NCBI RefSeq assembly: GCF_001439665.1
Contig: NZ_LMAK01000011.1
Span: forward strand, 167,899-231,898
Length of the DNA: 64,000 nucleotides
Reading direction: 5' to 3'
From: Formosa algae
GTDB lineage: Bacteria > Bacteroidota > Bacteroidia > Flavobacteriales > Flavobacteriaceae
A program made the position numbers and the translations under genes. The notes beneath the pieces are model-generated. The model was not told the DNA's origin. It saw nothing but the letters and a program-made list of their open reading frames with translations, and made no database searches. Shown in pieces: positions 28,401 to 38,460 of this stretch. Every line of letters begins with the position of its first letter. The stretch's first letter is position 1.

Positions 28401-31400
28401 TTAATTCTGATTAAAATATTGTAATTCAAATAAACTATTGAAGTAATTTAAAAGCGCCTCTTGGGCATCTAATTCCGATTGAATCGCTTCTTTTATGAGT
28501 TGAGAAAATCCACTATAATCTACAGCGCCTTCTTTATAAGCTAATAATGCACCTTGACGTTGTTGTTTGGCCAAAGGCAACACTTTAGACTTGTAAAACA
28601 GCCACGATTTGGACCATTGCTGATACTGTTCTAACGCTTGAGCATATTCAGATTTCACTTGCGCTTGTCTTAATAACACATTAGATTCTGCAATGTCCTT
28701 ATCTATTTTAGCTGTTTTAATATCGGCGCGATTGCTACCGGATAAAAAGGGAATCGATATTCCTCCTTGAAAACTGTAAAACCCCGAGTTTCCATCAACC
28801 GTTTGCAAACCACCTTGCAGATTAAATTTTGGTAAACTATTGGCTTTCGCGGCCTTTAATTGCGCTTCAGACTCTTTAACATATAATTCTGCAACTTGAT
28901 ATGCTGGATGATTTTCAATATCTAATTCCGACAGTAAATCGTTTGGCCTATCAAATGTATCGGGAACTGTATAAAACACATCCGATGCGAACCATATATT
29001 CAATTGTTGTAATGCAATACGATAAGCACTTAATGCTTTTGCTTTATGATTCTGAATCTGGTAAAACTGATTTTTAGCCGCGGCATATTCTAATCTAGAA
29101 ATCGCTTCTACTTCATAATTTAAAGCAACGGCTTGTTCAAACTTGGTATAAATAGAATCTAATTCTGAATACAAATTAAGTTCCATTTTAGTCTGATACG
29201 CTTTAGCCCACGCTTTCTTGACCTCTAGAGTCAGCTGTAGTTCTGACAATTGATAGGCACTTTCGGCTAACAATATTCGCTGTTGTTGTAACTGCTTTTT
29301 AGGTCCGATACCAAATACATCAATTTCATTCTGAGACATATTAATTGTGGTGTACACACCTTCTCCATTCCGAAGCTCTTCTCCTCCCGTATAAAGTTTT
29401 GTGGTTCCTAAATCGAAAGCCGATTGCTTAATTGCCTCTTCTTTATCTATAGCTAAGGCCTTTTGCTTTAATAACGGATATTGTGTTTTAGACAAGTGTA
29501 CAGCATCTTCTAATGAAATCTCTTGCCCTTGATGTGGTAACTGTTGTGAAAATCCGAATTGCGGTATCCCGAAACACAACACAAAAAATGCAATTGAAGG
29601 TCCCATGGCGCGCTTTAACGTAATTTTATCCTGACGTGTTTCTACCCAATGATATAGAATTGGCAATATGAATAACGTTAATAAAGTTGAAGTCAATAAA
29701 CCACCAATAACTACGGTTGCTAAGGGACGCTGTACTTCTGCTCCAGCAGATGAAGAAATGGCCATAGGTAAAAACCCTAGAACATCTGTAAAAGCAGTAA
29801 GCATGATTGGACGGATTCTTCGTTTTGTCCCCTCAAAAATCCGGTCTTTAAGATTGACAACGCCTTCGTCTTTCAGCTCGTTTAAGCCACTAATCATGAC
29901 CAATCCGTTTAAAACGGCGACACCAAAGAGTACTATAAATCCGACACCAGCCGAAATACTAAATGGGATATCTCGTATCCAAAGCGCAAATACGCCTCCA
30001 ATAGTTGCCATGGGAATGGCGATGTAAATCATGAGCGTTTGCGGAAATGATTTTAATGCAAAATATATGAGCACAAAAATCAATAATAATGCGATTGGAA
30101 CTACAGTTTGTAATCGGGAACTGGCACGTTCTAAATTCTCGAACGCTCCACCATAACGAATAAAATATCCTGGTGGTAATTTTAAATCGGCATCCAACTT
30201 CGCCTGAATTTCTGTCACCAAAGATTTTACATCACGTCCGCGGACATTGACACCAACATACGTTCTACGATTGGTATTATCTCGACTAATTTGCATTGGT
30301 CCCGATTTATACGATACCTCTGCCACTTCCTTTAACGGTATTTGTGAACCATCGGGTAATTTGATAAACAGATTCTGAACATCTGTAATATCTGTTCGGT
30401 TTTGTTCTTGTAAACGCACCACAACATCAAAGCGCTTTTCACCTTCAAAAATCACTCCAGCTTTACCACCTGCAAAGGCCGATTGCACCATCTGATTCAG
30501 GTTATTTATTTGTAATCCGTATTGTGCCAATTTTTGTCGGTTATAGGTAATCGTCATTTGTGGTAAACCGGTTGTAGCTTCAGCTTTCATATCACCAATA
30601 CCTTCAATCCCTTTTATGAGCTGAGTAACTTCTTCAGCTTTTTCGGCAAGCACATAAATGTCTTCTCCGTATAACTTAATGGCGATATCTTCGCGAACAC
30701 CTTCTAACAATTCATTAAAACGCATTTCCATAGGTTGCGTAAATTCATAATTTACACCGGGAAGTATTTGCACTGCTTCCTTCATTTTTTCTATCAATTC
30801 GTCTTTAGAACTTGCCGAAACCCATTCGCTTTTAGGTTTAAGAATAACAATAACATCGGCCAAGTCCATTGGCATCGGATCCGTAGGAATTTCGGCCACA
30901 CCAATACGACTCACTACTTTATCGACTTCCGGAAATTTTGCTTTTACAATTTGTTCAATTTTAGTGGTGGTTTCTACAGTTTCTGTTAATGAACTTCCTG
31001 GTTTTAAAATGGCATGAAAGGCAATATCGCCTTCATCTAACTGCGGAATAAATTCACCTCCCATTTTGGTAAACATAAACACCGTGACAGCAAAAAGTAA
31101 CACACTTACACCTACTATCCATTTACCTTTTCGCAAGGCTGAATCTAATAGCGGTTGGTATTTACGTTCTACCCAATGCACAAATTTATCGCCATAAGAT
31201 AATTTATCATATTTTGGTGCACGAAGCACTAAAGCCGACATCATAGGCACATAGGTTAAACACAAAATCATGGCACCGATCATGGCAAAAATGAACGTCA
31301 ACGCCATAGGTTTAAACATCTTCCCTTCAATGCCTTCTAAAGCAAGAATGGGTAGAAATACAATAAGAATAATAAGCTGACCGAAGAACGCCGCATTCAT

Positions 31401-32735
31401 CATTTTCTTAGAGGCTTTAGAAGCAATCTGATTTCGATTTTCCTGCGTGTCTTTTCCTTTCTTTAGTACTTGAGAGGCAAATATAAATACAGCGGCTTCT
31501 ACAATAATCACCGCTCCATCAACTATAATTCCGAAGTCTATTGCGCCTAAACTCATAAGATTTGCCCAAACATCGAAGACATACATAAGTATAAAAGCAA
31601 ATAATAATGATAACGGAATGGTGGACGCCACTATAATGCCGCCTCTCCAGTTTCCTAATAAGAAAATCAGTACAAAAATGACAATTAACGCACCTTCAAC
31701 TAAATTAAAACTCACAGTAGATGTTGTTTTCTCTATCAATACACTACGGTCTAATAGTGGTTGGATTTCGACGCCTTCAGGAAGCGATTTCTGAATGAGT
31801 TGCATACGGGCTTTAACGTCTCGAATGACTTCATTAGAACTTGCTCCTTTTAACATCATTACTAATCCGCCAACCACTTCGCCTTCGCCATCTTGCGTAA
31901 GTGCACCGTAACGAATGGCTGAACCAAATTTTACTTCAGCTATAGAACCAATAGTGACCGGCATCCCTTGTTCATGAGACACCACAATATTTTTAATATC
32001 ATCTAAACTGCGGATTAAACCTTCACCTCTAATAAAATTAGCTTGATGATTTTTCTCGATATATGCACCACCTGTATTCTGATTATTGGCTTCTAAAGCT
32101 TCAAAAATATCGGTAATAGATAATCCAATGGCATTTAATTCTGACGGATTTACAGCCACTTCATACTGTTTAATTTTTCCGCCAATGGCATTTACTTCTA
32201 CAACGCCGGGTACCATAGCCATTTGACGTTGAACAATCCAATCTTGCATGGTTCGCAAATCGGAAATAGAATATTGATCTTTAAAATCTGGTTTTACCTT
32301 TAAGGTATATTGATAGATTTCACCGAGACCAGTAGTAATTGGTCCCATGGTTGGTGTGCCAAAACCTTCGGGAATATCGTCTTTAACTTCAGAGAGTTTT
32401 TCAGAGACTAGTTGTCTTGGTAAATACGTGCCCATATCATCGTCGAAAACAATAGTCACGACCGATAAACCAAAACGTGATACGGATCGAATTTCATGAA
32501 CATTAGGCAAGTTACTCATGGCAACTTCTACGGGATAGGTTACAAATTGTTCAATGTCTTCTGTCCCTAAATTGGGCGCTTGCGTAATGACTTGAACTTG
32601 ATTATTTGTAATATCGGGAACGGCATCTATGGGCACTTTTGTCAAGCTCCAAATCCCTGCTCCAATTATGGTAAGCGTGAGCAAACCAATAATAAATTTA
32701 TTATGGATTGAGAAATCAATGATTTTATTAATCAT
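28401..32735 (-). CDS. CusA/CzcA-type heavy-metal RND pump fused to a TolC-type outer-membrane factor
   Basis: A 1444-residue fusion. Residues 1 to about 1040 are a complete 12-helix heavy-metal RND pump, with NQVQVITQAPN, the TM4 segment LGAIDFGIIVDGAVIIVE with its proton-relay Asp residues, and GGEFIPQLDEGD. Residues about 1044-1065 (starting MGPSIAFF and ending GFSQQ) look like a retained signal peptide. Residues about 1070-1444 form an outer-membrane efflux protein with two repeats (ISLEDAVHLSKTQYPLLKQKA and related coiled coils). Separate pump and OMF genes are the usual arrangement elsewhere. Such fusions occur in Bacteroidota as far as I recall. The pump should export Zn, Co, Cd or Cu. 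Confidence 0.93.
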   Translation of the reverse strand: MINKIIDFSIHNKFIIGLLTLTIIGAGIWSLTKVPIDAVPDITNNQVQVITQAPNLGTEDIEQFVTYPVEVAMSNLPNVHEIRSVSRFGLSVVTIVFDDDMGTYLPRQLVSEKLSEVKDDIPEGFGTPTMGPITTGLGEIYQYTLKVKPDFKDQYSISDLRTMQDWIVQRQMAMVPGVVEVNAIGGKIKQYEVAVNPSELNAIGLSITDIFEALEANNQNTGGAYIEKNHQANFIRGEGLIRSLDDIKNIVVSHEQGMPVTIGSIAEVKFGSAIRYGALTQDGEGEVVGGLVMMLKGASSNEVIRDVKARMQLIQKSLPEGVEIQPLLDRSVLIEKTTSTVSFNLVEGALIVIFVLIFLLGNWRGGIIVASTIPLSLLFAFILMYVFDVWANLMSLGAIDFGIIVDGAVIIVEAAVFIFASQVLKKGKDTQENRNQIASKASKKMMNAAFFGQLIILIVFLPILALEGIEGKMFKPMALTFIFAMIGAMILCLTYVPMMSALVLRAPKYDKLSYGDKFVHWVERKYQPLLDSALRKGKWIVGVSVLLFAVTVFMFTKMGGEFIPQLDEGDIAFHAILKPGSSLTETVETTTKIEQIVKAKFPEVDKVVSRIGVAEIPTDPMPMDLADVIVILKPKSEWVSASSKDELIEKMKEAVQILPGVNYEFTQPMEMRFNELLEGVREDIAIKLYGEDIYVLAEKAEEVTQLIKGIEGIGDMKAEATTGLPQMTITYNRQKLAQYGLQINNLNQMVQSAFAGGKAGVIFEGEKRFDVVVRLQEQNRTDITDVQNLFIKLPDGSQIPLKEVAEVSYKSGPMQISRDNTNRRTYVGVNVRGRDVKSLVTEIQAKLDADLKLPPGYFIRYGGAFENLERASSRLQTVVPIALLLIFVLIYFALKSFPQTLMIYIAIPMATIGGVFALWIRDIPFSISAGVGFIVLFGVAVLNGLVMISGLNELKDEGVVNLKDRIFEGTKRRIRPIMLTAFTDVLGFLPMAISSSAGAEVQRPLATVVIGGLLTSTLLTLFILPILYHWVETRQDKITLKRAMGPSIAFFVLCFGIPQFGFSQQLPHQGQEISLEDAVHLSKTQYPLLKQKALAIDKEEAIKQSAFDLGTTKLYTGGEELRNGEGVYTTINMSQNEIDVFGIGPKKQLQQQRILLAESAYQLSELQLTLEVKKAWAKAYQTKMELNLYSELDSIYTKFEQAVALNYEVEAISRLEYAAAKNQFYQIQNHKAKALSAYRIALQQLNIWFASDVFYTVPDTFDRPNDLLSELDIENHPAYQVAELYVKESEAQLKAAKANSLPKFNLQGGLQTVDGNSGFYSFQGGISIPFLSGSNRADIKTAKIDKDIAESNVLLRQAQVKSEYAQALEQYQQWSKSWLFYKSKVLPLAKQQRQGALLAYKEGAVDYSGFSQLIKEAIQSELDAQEALLNYFNSLFELQYFNQN

Positions 32736-32772
32736 AGAAAATGGGTTATAATGTGATTATAAATTAAAACGT

Positions 32773-32794
32773 ATTCTTAAAATTATTTAAGAAT
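32773..32794. promoter_or_regulatory. palindrome upstream of the heavy-metal RND gene (operator candidate)
   Basis: ATTCTTAA and TTAAGAAT form perfect 8-bp arms around AATTAT, 38 bp upstream of the pump start codon. A TACGTTTT sequence on the minus strand nearby resembles a -7 element with one mismatch. Fur-family or other metal regulators bind AT-rich palindromes like this. The link to the Fur gene is inferred. Confidence 0.4.
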
Positions 32795-32955
32795 TATGTA
32801 CTAATACCATTTCTTATTGAAAAGAACCAGAATAAAAAGAAACCGTAACTAAGGCTATGTTTTTTTTCTTCTTCATTTATAGAAAAAAATCATTATTTTA
32901 TTTTATAGTAATTTCAAATGAGAATTGGTGTTATACCCTGTAAAAACAGGACACA

Positions 32956-33267
32956 TTATGCCCGAGGCGGTTGTAAAATGGTTTGATTAACGTCTTGACC
33001 TAGACTATCGAAATGAAGAAACAATTCTGTAGAAATATCAGGTACTAAAAAACTAATCTCTACAGGTGTAAACTGAGTTACGTGAATATGGCAACAGTGA
33101 CATTGACAAAATGGCGAACAATCGTCTGAAGTGCCATGATTGTGATCTGAATCTGAATGTTGTGAAATTTCGGTTGTATCATTATCGCACACAGAAGCAT
33201 CATCTTCGCAAGGCGCAAAGTTTAATGCTAAAAAGTAAACAGATAATATGACGGCTAAATATTTCAT
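32956..33267 (-). CDS. small exported Cys/His-rich protein (DUF6660-like)
   Basis: A 103-residue protein that starts with a signal peptide or membrane anchor (about 1-19, start chosen at 33267). A His/Asp stretch follows (HSDSDHNHGTSDDC), then a cysteine cluster CSPFCQCHCCHIHV. The pattern matches a flavobacterial family that I recall as DUF6660, found near metal efflux genes. It could bind Cu, Zn or a similar metal in the periplasm. It lies upstream of the RND fusion on the same strand, 220 bp away, so it may be a separate unit or the first gene of the operon. Confidence 0.72.
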   Translation of the reverse strand: MKYLAVILSVYFLALNFAPCEDDASVCDNDTTEISQHSDSDHNHGTSDDCSPFCQCHCCHIHVTQFTPVEISFLVPDISTELFLHFDSLGQDVNQTILQPPRA

Positions 33268-33333
33268 TGATTCAAATATACAAATTATTGTATGCAATAG
33301 GATTGCAAAATGCAACGTCTAAACTTTAAAGAA

Positions 33334-35529
33334 CTACAATACCAATAAACCATGTTCTTTTAATGTATTTATGGGTTTTGAAAACCAAAACAATTCAAAA
33401 TTTTCAAATTGAGATTCAAAATCTTTTTTCAGCATATTAAACGATTTTATAGATGCGCTTCTAGGAGACAGTTTTTCTAAAGTTTGCAATAGCCACTCAC
33501 CTTCTTCTAAAGGTGTTGTAATTTGGAACGCAGCTGTTTTATCGTAAAATGTCATTTTTAAACTGGTATACGTAGTTCCTTTTTTAGTTTTATAGACTTC
33601 TTCTACAAATGGTGTTTTTCCTAACCAAACAATTTTTGCCGTAGGTTTTACACTAAAATTCGGTTCGATTTGTAACGCATTATAAATACATTCTGAATCT
33701 ATCGTCGTATCGGGAACCTTAAAATCGAACCAATCCTGAAGCGGTAAATCAAAACCAATACCGTGCATATAATTGAATAATGAGGTTTTTAGTCCGTTAC
33801 TAAATTTGGAATGATCGATGCCTGTTACATCCGAAAACGCGACATCGTTATTGGCAAAGGTAATGTCGTTATAATGTGGTGTAACTCCAAACTCTGCGGG
33901 ATTTAATCCAATTGGACTATGCGCTGTTAATGCAAACTGATGCCAAAATCCTGACTGTAACACGCCTACTTCGAATAACTGACGAACCATCTCTAAACTA
34001 TCTACTGTTTCCTGCTCGGTTTGTGTCGGATACCCATACATTAAATATGAATGCACCATAATGTTACTTTCGGTAAGATTACGAGTCACTTGTGCCACCT
34101 GTTCCACAGTTACGCCTTTATCGATAAGTTTCAATAACCGATCTGAAGCCACTTCTAATCCGCCAGACACTGCAATACACCCCGATGCTTTTAAAAGCAC
34201 ACATAAATCTTGAGTAAAGTTTTTTTCGAACCTAATATTTGCCCACCATGTTAGGGTTAAATCTCGTTTTAATATTTCTAAAGCTAAGGCTTTCATTAAT
34301 GAAGGCGGTGCGGCTTCATCTACAAAATGAAATCCGGTGTCGCCGGTTTGTTCAATAAGTTCCTCCATGCGATCGACTAAAGTCTTAGCTGCAATGGGTT
34401 CGTAAATTTTTATATAATCTAAAGAAATATCGCAAAACGTGCATTTTCCCCAATAGCATCCATGTGCCATGGTGAGTTTGTTCCAACGTCCATCACTCCA
34501 TAAACTATGCATGGGATTTGCTATTTCAATCACTGAAATATAATCACTCAACAGTAAATCTGAATAATCTGGTGTTCCCACTGCACTCTGTTTGTAATCT
34601 GAAAGCGGACTATCATTCTTATACACGACTGCATCGTGTTCTAACAACAGCGTACGTTTAAATTTGAAGGTTTCTATATCTTTATTATTGACCACTAAAT
34701 CGTGCAATAATTCTACAGGTAATTCGCCATCGTCTAAGGTTATAAAATCAAAAAACTCAAACACACGAACATCTTTTAACGAACGTAATTCTGTGTTTGG
34801 GAATCCGCCTCCCATTTCCACAACAATATCTGGATAATTACGCTTGATAAACTGTGCACAACGAAACGCACTATATAAATTCCCTGGAAATGGCACAGAT
34901 AGACACACAATTTTTGGTTGCACGTCTTCTAACTTGTTTTCTAGAATTTGTAAGCTAATATCGTCTATAAACGTGAGGTCTTGTTGCAGGTTTTCATACA
35001 ATTCATCAAACGAATTGGCACTCATCCCTAAACGTTCTGCATAGCGACTAAATCCAAAATTATCGTCGATACATTCAATAATAAAATCAGATAAATCTTC
35101 AAGAAACAAAGTTGCCAAATGTTTGGCTTTGTCTTGCATGCCCATATTTCCGAACGCCCAATTTAAATCTTCTAAATTATCGAATCTGGAAGCTCGTGGT
35201 AGAAAATTATCGGTACAAATTTGTCGCGCTAATGTTGTGTTTTTTCCTTGTAAAAAACGGACTACAGGTTCTAATACCTTTATATAATCGTCTTTTAGGG
35301 CATATATACGCTGACCGTTTTCACTCTGAATGGTGTCATTCTCGTAAGCGAAATCGAATAACATGGTAAATGCATTTTTTGAAAATAATTCTATAATCAC
35401 TTCAATCCCCAAGTCCATTTGATATGAAGAAATGGCTTTTGTATTTAGAAATCCTTTTAAATATGCCGTTGCTGGATATGGTGTATTTAATTGGGTAAAT
35501 GGTGGAGTTATCAGTAATATATCTTTCAA
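33334..35529 (-). CDS. B12-binding-domain radical SAM protein
   Basis: A 731-residue enzyme. An N-terminal cobalamin-binding Rossmann-like region (about 190-260, with KIVCLSVPFPGNLYSAFRCA and EMGGGFPN) precedes the radical SAM core. The cluster ligands are Cys358, Cys363 and Cys366 in GCYWGKCTFC. The first spacing is four residues instead of the usual three. A GLEVASDRLLKLIDKG motif and a C-terminal extension (about 570-731) follow. No RiPP precursor or clear pathway partner lies beside it, so the substrate is unknown. It appears to be a single gene. Confidence 0.88.
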   Translation of the reverse strand: MKDILLITPPFTQLNTPYPATAYLKGFLNTKAISSYQMDLGIEVIIELFSKNAFTMLFDFAYENDTIQSENGQRIYALKDDYIKVLEPVVRFLQGKNTTLARQICTDNFLPRASRFDNLEDLNWAFGNMGMQDKAKHLATLFLEDLSDFIIECIDDNFGFSRYAERLGMSANSFDELYENLQQDLTFIDDISLQILENKLEDVQPKIVCLSVPFPGNLYSAFRCAQFIKRNYPDIVVEMGGGFPNTELRSLKDVRVFEFFDFITLDDGELPVELLHDLVVNNKDIETFKFKRTLLLEHDAVVYKNDSPLSDYKQSAVGTPDYSDLLLSDYISVIEIANPMHSLWSDGRWNKLTMAHGCYWGKCTFCDISLDYIKIYEPIAAKTLVDRMEELIEQTGDTGFHFVDEAAPPSLMKALALEILKRDLTLTWWANIRFEKNFTQDLCVLLKASGCIAVSGGLEVASDRLLKLIDKGVTVEQVAQVTRNLTESNIMVHSYLMYGYPTQTEQETVDSLEMVRQLFEVGVLQSGFWHQFALTAHSPIGLNPAEFGVTPHYNDITFANNDVAFSDVTGIDHSKFSNGLKTSLFNYMHGIGFDLPLQDWFDFKVPDTTIDSECIYNALQIEPNFSVKPTAKIVWLGKTPFVEEVYKTKKGTTYTSLKMTFYDKTAAFQITTPLEEGEWLLQTLEKLSPRSASIKSFNMLKKDFESQFENFELFWFSKPINTLKEHGLLVL

Positions 35530-35696
35530 AATAGTGCAAAAATTTCAGCAAAGATAATGTATTTGTCTCCCGAAGTTTAATTGAAGGATTTAAATCTGAA
35601 ATTTCAAAATAAAGCATTCATTCTCATTCAAATAAACTGCAGTTAAAAAATTATATGTATTTTGTTCATGCTATCAATTAGATACACAACCTGACT

Positions 35697-36497
35697 ATGA
35701 ATTCTGAACACGATTATAAAGCTGTAAACAAAGCCACCTGGAATGCCAAAACGGAAGCACATTTAACTTCAGATTTCTACGATGTTGAAAGCTTTGTAAA
35801 CGGAAACTCCTCTTTAAATGCTATAGAGTTGGATTTATTAGGCGATGTTAAAGGCAAAAAGATATTGCATTTACAATGTCATTTTGGACAAGATTCCCTG
35901 TCTTTAGCACGTTTAGGAGCACAAGTCACTGGAGTTGACATATCTGATGTCGCGATTAAAAACGCCAACCAATTAGCGGAGCAACTTCAATTAGATGCTT
36001 CATTTTTGTGTTGCGATTTGTACGATTTACCCAATCATTTAGATGATACTTTTGATATCGTATATACCAGTTACGGTACCATTGGTTGGTTACCCGATTT
36101 AGAGCAATGGGCACAATTGATTTCTAAATATTTAAAACCAAAGGGCGAGTTTGTATTTGTTGAATTTCATCCTGTGGTTTGGATGTTCGATGACGATTTT
36201 AACAACATAATCTACCGCTATTTCAAGTCGGATGCTATTGTTGAAACAGAAGCTGGCACCTATGCAGATAGAACGGCCAATATCACAAATCAGTCAATTA
36301 CTTGGAACCATAGTTTAGGAGAAGTTCTTGGTTCACTACTTAGGAATAATTTACAATTGCGTGCGTTTGAAGAATTTGATTACTCGCCTTACGATTGTTT
36401 TAATCATACTGTTGAGGTGAGTCCGAAACAATACAGAATACAACATTTAGAAGCTAACATCCCTATGCTTTATGCCTTAAAAGCCATAAAACCATAA
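35697..36497 (+). CDS. class I SAM-dependent methyltransferase
   Basis: A 266-residue Rossmann-fold methyltransferase. SAM-binding motif I is KILHLQCHFGQDSLSLARLGAQ, followed by VTGVDISDVAI and the acidic FDIVYTSYGTIGWLPDL motif. The FHPVVWMFDDDF stretch near residue 160 is typical of a bacterial small-molecule methyltransferase family. The substrate is unknown. It converges on the MFS gene, with only five bases between stop codons. Confidence 0.88.
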   Translation: MNSEHDYKAVNKATWNAKTEAHLTSDFYDVESFVNGNSSLNAIELDLLGDVKGKKILHLQCHFGQDSLSLARLGAQVTGVDISDVAIKNANQLAEQLQLDASFLCCDLYDLPNHLDDTFDIVYTSYGTIGWLPDLEQWAQLISKYLKPKGEFVFVEFHPVVWMFDDDFNNIIYRYFKSDAIVETEAGTYADRTANITNQSITWNHSLGEVLGSLLRNNLQLRAFEEFDYSPYDCFNHTVEVSPKQYRIQHLEANIPMLYALKAIKP

Positions 36498-36502
36498 TTA
36501 TA

Positions 36503-37774
36503 TTATTTCACACCATAACCTTGTTCCGGTTGTTGTTCTAAAATGGCTAAAGCTTTCTTTTTCAGTTTTACTTTTTTCAGATATCTGCCATAGAATAAAG
36601 TAATAATTATAGCTAAAACACCTTGTATTAGCACTGTAGATTGTACACCTATATAATGCGATATACTACCAATAGCTAAACTCCCTATTGGTAACAATCC
36701 GGTTAATGACATAATGTAAATACTAATAACACGACCTCTAAAATGATTGGGTACATTAACTTGAATAATGGTATTGGTTATGGTACGTATAGACATCATT
36801 CCAAAGGCACCAATGGCAGCAAATATTAAGGCTAAATAATACACATTTGTTTCAGCAAACAACACTAATCCTACTCCGAAAATTAGAGAATTAATGGCTA
36901 ATATTTTACTTAAATCTGTTCCCGTTTTTAATGATGCTAAGAAAATGGCTCCAATGAAAGCTCCGAAACCAATAACTCCATCAATCACACCTAAAGTAGA
37001 CGCCGAGCCATTAAAAACATCTTTTGCAAAAGCGGGTGTTAAAGTGGTGTACGATAAGACAAACAAACTCATTAATCCTGTAAAAATAAGAATGGAATGA
37101 ATTTCTGGTGTTTTTAAGATATAAGAAAAAGCATCTTTAAACTCCGATTTGATATTCCGATCTGCATTAGGTGTAATTTCACTTTTTGGCAATTTCATTA
37201 ATAATAACGATCCAATTACAGGTATAAAACTCACAGCATTTAAACCAAAACACACATCGTCTCCAAAAGATTCTAAGATAAATCCGGCTAATGCTGGCCC
37301 TATTAATTTTGATAAATTCACCATAGACGAATTTAAGGCCAATGCATTGGGAAGGTCGTCTTTATTATCTACCATTTCCCGAACTAGAGATTGTCGTGCT
37401 GGCACATCAAAACCATTAATCACACCTAAAACAGCGCTCAAAATAATGATAGTCCAAACCGCATGATCTTTAAAGAAAATAATTGAAACCGTTAATAGCA
37501 CAGCTTGGATTAAAGATACCACTTGAGTGATTAATAACACTTTGTGTCTGTTATAACGATCTGCAACCACGCCGCCATAAAGAGACACTAATGCCGTAGG
37601 AAATAGCGTAGCAAAAACAGCAACACCTAACATAAATTTTGACTGCGTTAAACTATAAATTACCCAACTCACAGCCGTTTTTTGCATCCAAGTCCCTAAG
37701 AGTGATACCGATTGCCCCATAAAGAACAATCTAAAATTTCTACTTTTAAAGGAATTGAAAGTGGTAAAATTCAT
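36503..37774 (-). CDS. MFS exporter (MFS_3/EntS-like)
   Basis: A 423-residue membrane carrier with 12 predicted helices. It starts with FRLFFMGQSVSLLGTWMQKTAVSWVIYSLT, the hallmark of the MFS_3 group that includes the enterobactin exporter EntS. The GVVADRYNRHKVLL motif A follows TM2. Substrates are unknown; export of a siderophore or other small metabolite is plausible for the family. No siderophore genes are nearby. Confidence 0.87.
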   Translation of the reverse strand: MNFTTFNSFKSRNFRLFFMGQSVSLLGTWMQKTAVSWVIYSLTQSKFMLGVAVFATLFPTALVSLYGGVVADRYNRHKVLLITQVVSLIQAVLLTVSIIFFKDHAVWTIIILSAVLGVINGFDVPARQSLVREMVDNKDDLPNALALNSSMVNLSKLIGPALAGFILESFGDDVCFGLNAVSFIPVIGSLLLMKLPKSEITPNADRNIKSEFKDAFSYILKTPEIHSILIFTGLMSLFVLSYTTLTPAFAKDVFNGSASTLGVIDGVIGFGAFIGAIFLASLKTGTDLSKILAINSLIFGVGLVLFAETNVYYLALIFAAIGAFGMMSIRTITNTIIQVNVPNHFRGRVISIYIMSLTGLLPIGSLAIGSISHYIGVQSTVLIQGVLAIIITLFYGRYLKKVKLKKKALAILEQQPEQGYGVK

Positions 37775-38027
37775 ATAAAAATGTTACTATTACTAAAACC
37801 ACAAAATTAAACTATTCCCCTTAGAAAAGGGTTTTAAACTAATAGGCTTAATCTATCGTATATCAATAATTATTATATTCTGAATTATACAGCAAAATAA
37901 TAGCAATCTGATGCTTTTTGAGTTGATTCGCTTAACTAAAAACGTAATCGTTATTTAAGACAGTAACTCTATCAAACCATTTTATATAATATAATGTTAA
38001 AGCCATTTTTCATCTAGGTGAAAAAAG

Positions 38028-38035
38028 TACATTTG
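38028..38035 (+). promoter_or_regulatory. -7 element before the 123-residue hypothetical gene
   Basis: TACATTTG matches TAnnTTTG and ends five bases before the GTG start at 38040. If used, the mRNA would be almost leaderless. No clear -33 box was seen. Confidence 0.35.
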
Positions 38036-38039
38036 TCTT

Positions 38040-38411
38040 GTGAAAAAATTAGTTACATATTCTAGCGGTATATTATTAACGCTTATATATTGTATTGCAC
38101 TTTACGGTGTAGCACAACCGCTGCCTAAAACTTTCACACCGCTAACAGATCCTTCTGAAAAACATCAGGATATATCTTCGGTAACCAAATCCCTATTCAG
38201 TTTAACATCAGAACCTGAAAATATTGGTATCTCATTTGGACCTCCTGCTGCAGAGTTCTCTAAAACTCCTGTATTTAATCACGGTTGGTTTCCAAAATTA
38301 AACGAACGCCTTGTAAGTGCACAAATATCGCAATACACAGCGTATCAAACCAATACTTTGGTTAATTATCGTAAGCACGATTCTATTTTTCCGTTTCATT
38401 ATTTCTGGTAA
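38040..38411 (+). CDS. hypothetical exported or membrane-anchored protein
   Basis: A 123-residue protein that I do not recognise. It starts at GTG with a hydrophobic segment (about residues 6-26) that could be a signal anchor. A polar, Pro/Ser-rich region follows. It ends in aromatic residues (FPFHYFW). The TACATTTG element directly before the GTG supports the start only if the transcript is nearly leaderless. Nothing in the neighbouring genes suggests a function. Moderately confident that it is real, because the frame has good codon use for its whole length. Confidence 0.5.
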   Translation: MKKLVTYSSGILLTLIYCIALYGVAQPLPKTFTPLTDPSEKHQDISSVTKSLFSLTSEPENIGISFGPPAAEFSKTPVFNHGWFPKLNERLVSAQISQYTAYQTNTLVNYRKHDSIFPFHYFW

Positions 38412-38460
38412 TATCATGTTTTAATTTCGTGTGACTTCACGCGTCCGATTAACAACACTA

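Noticed and set aside
30735..30989. Plus-strand ORF within the RND fusion
   Set aside because: It is an antisense shadow with low-complexity Phe/Asn/His composition.
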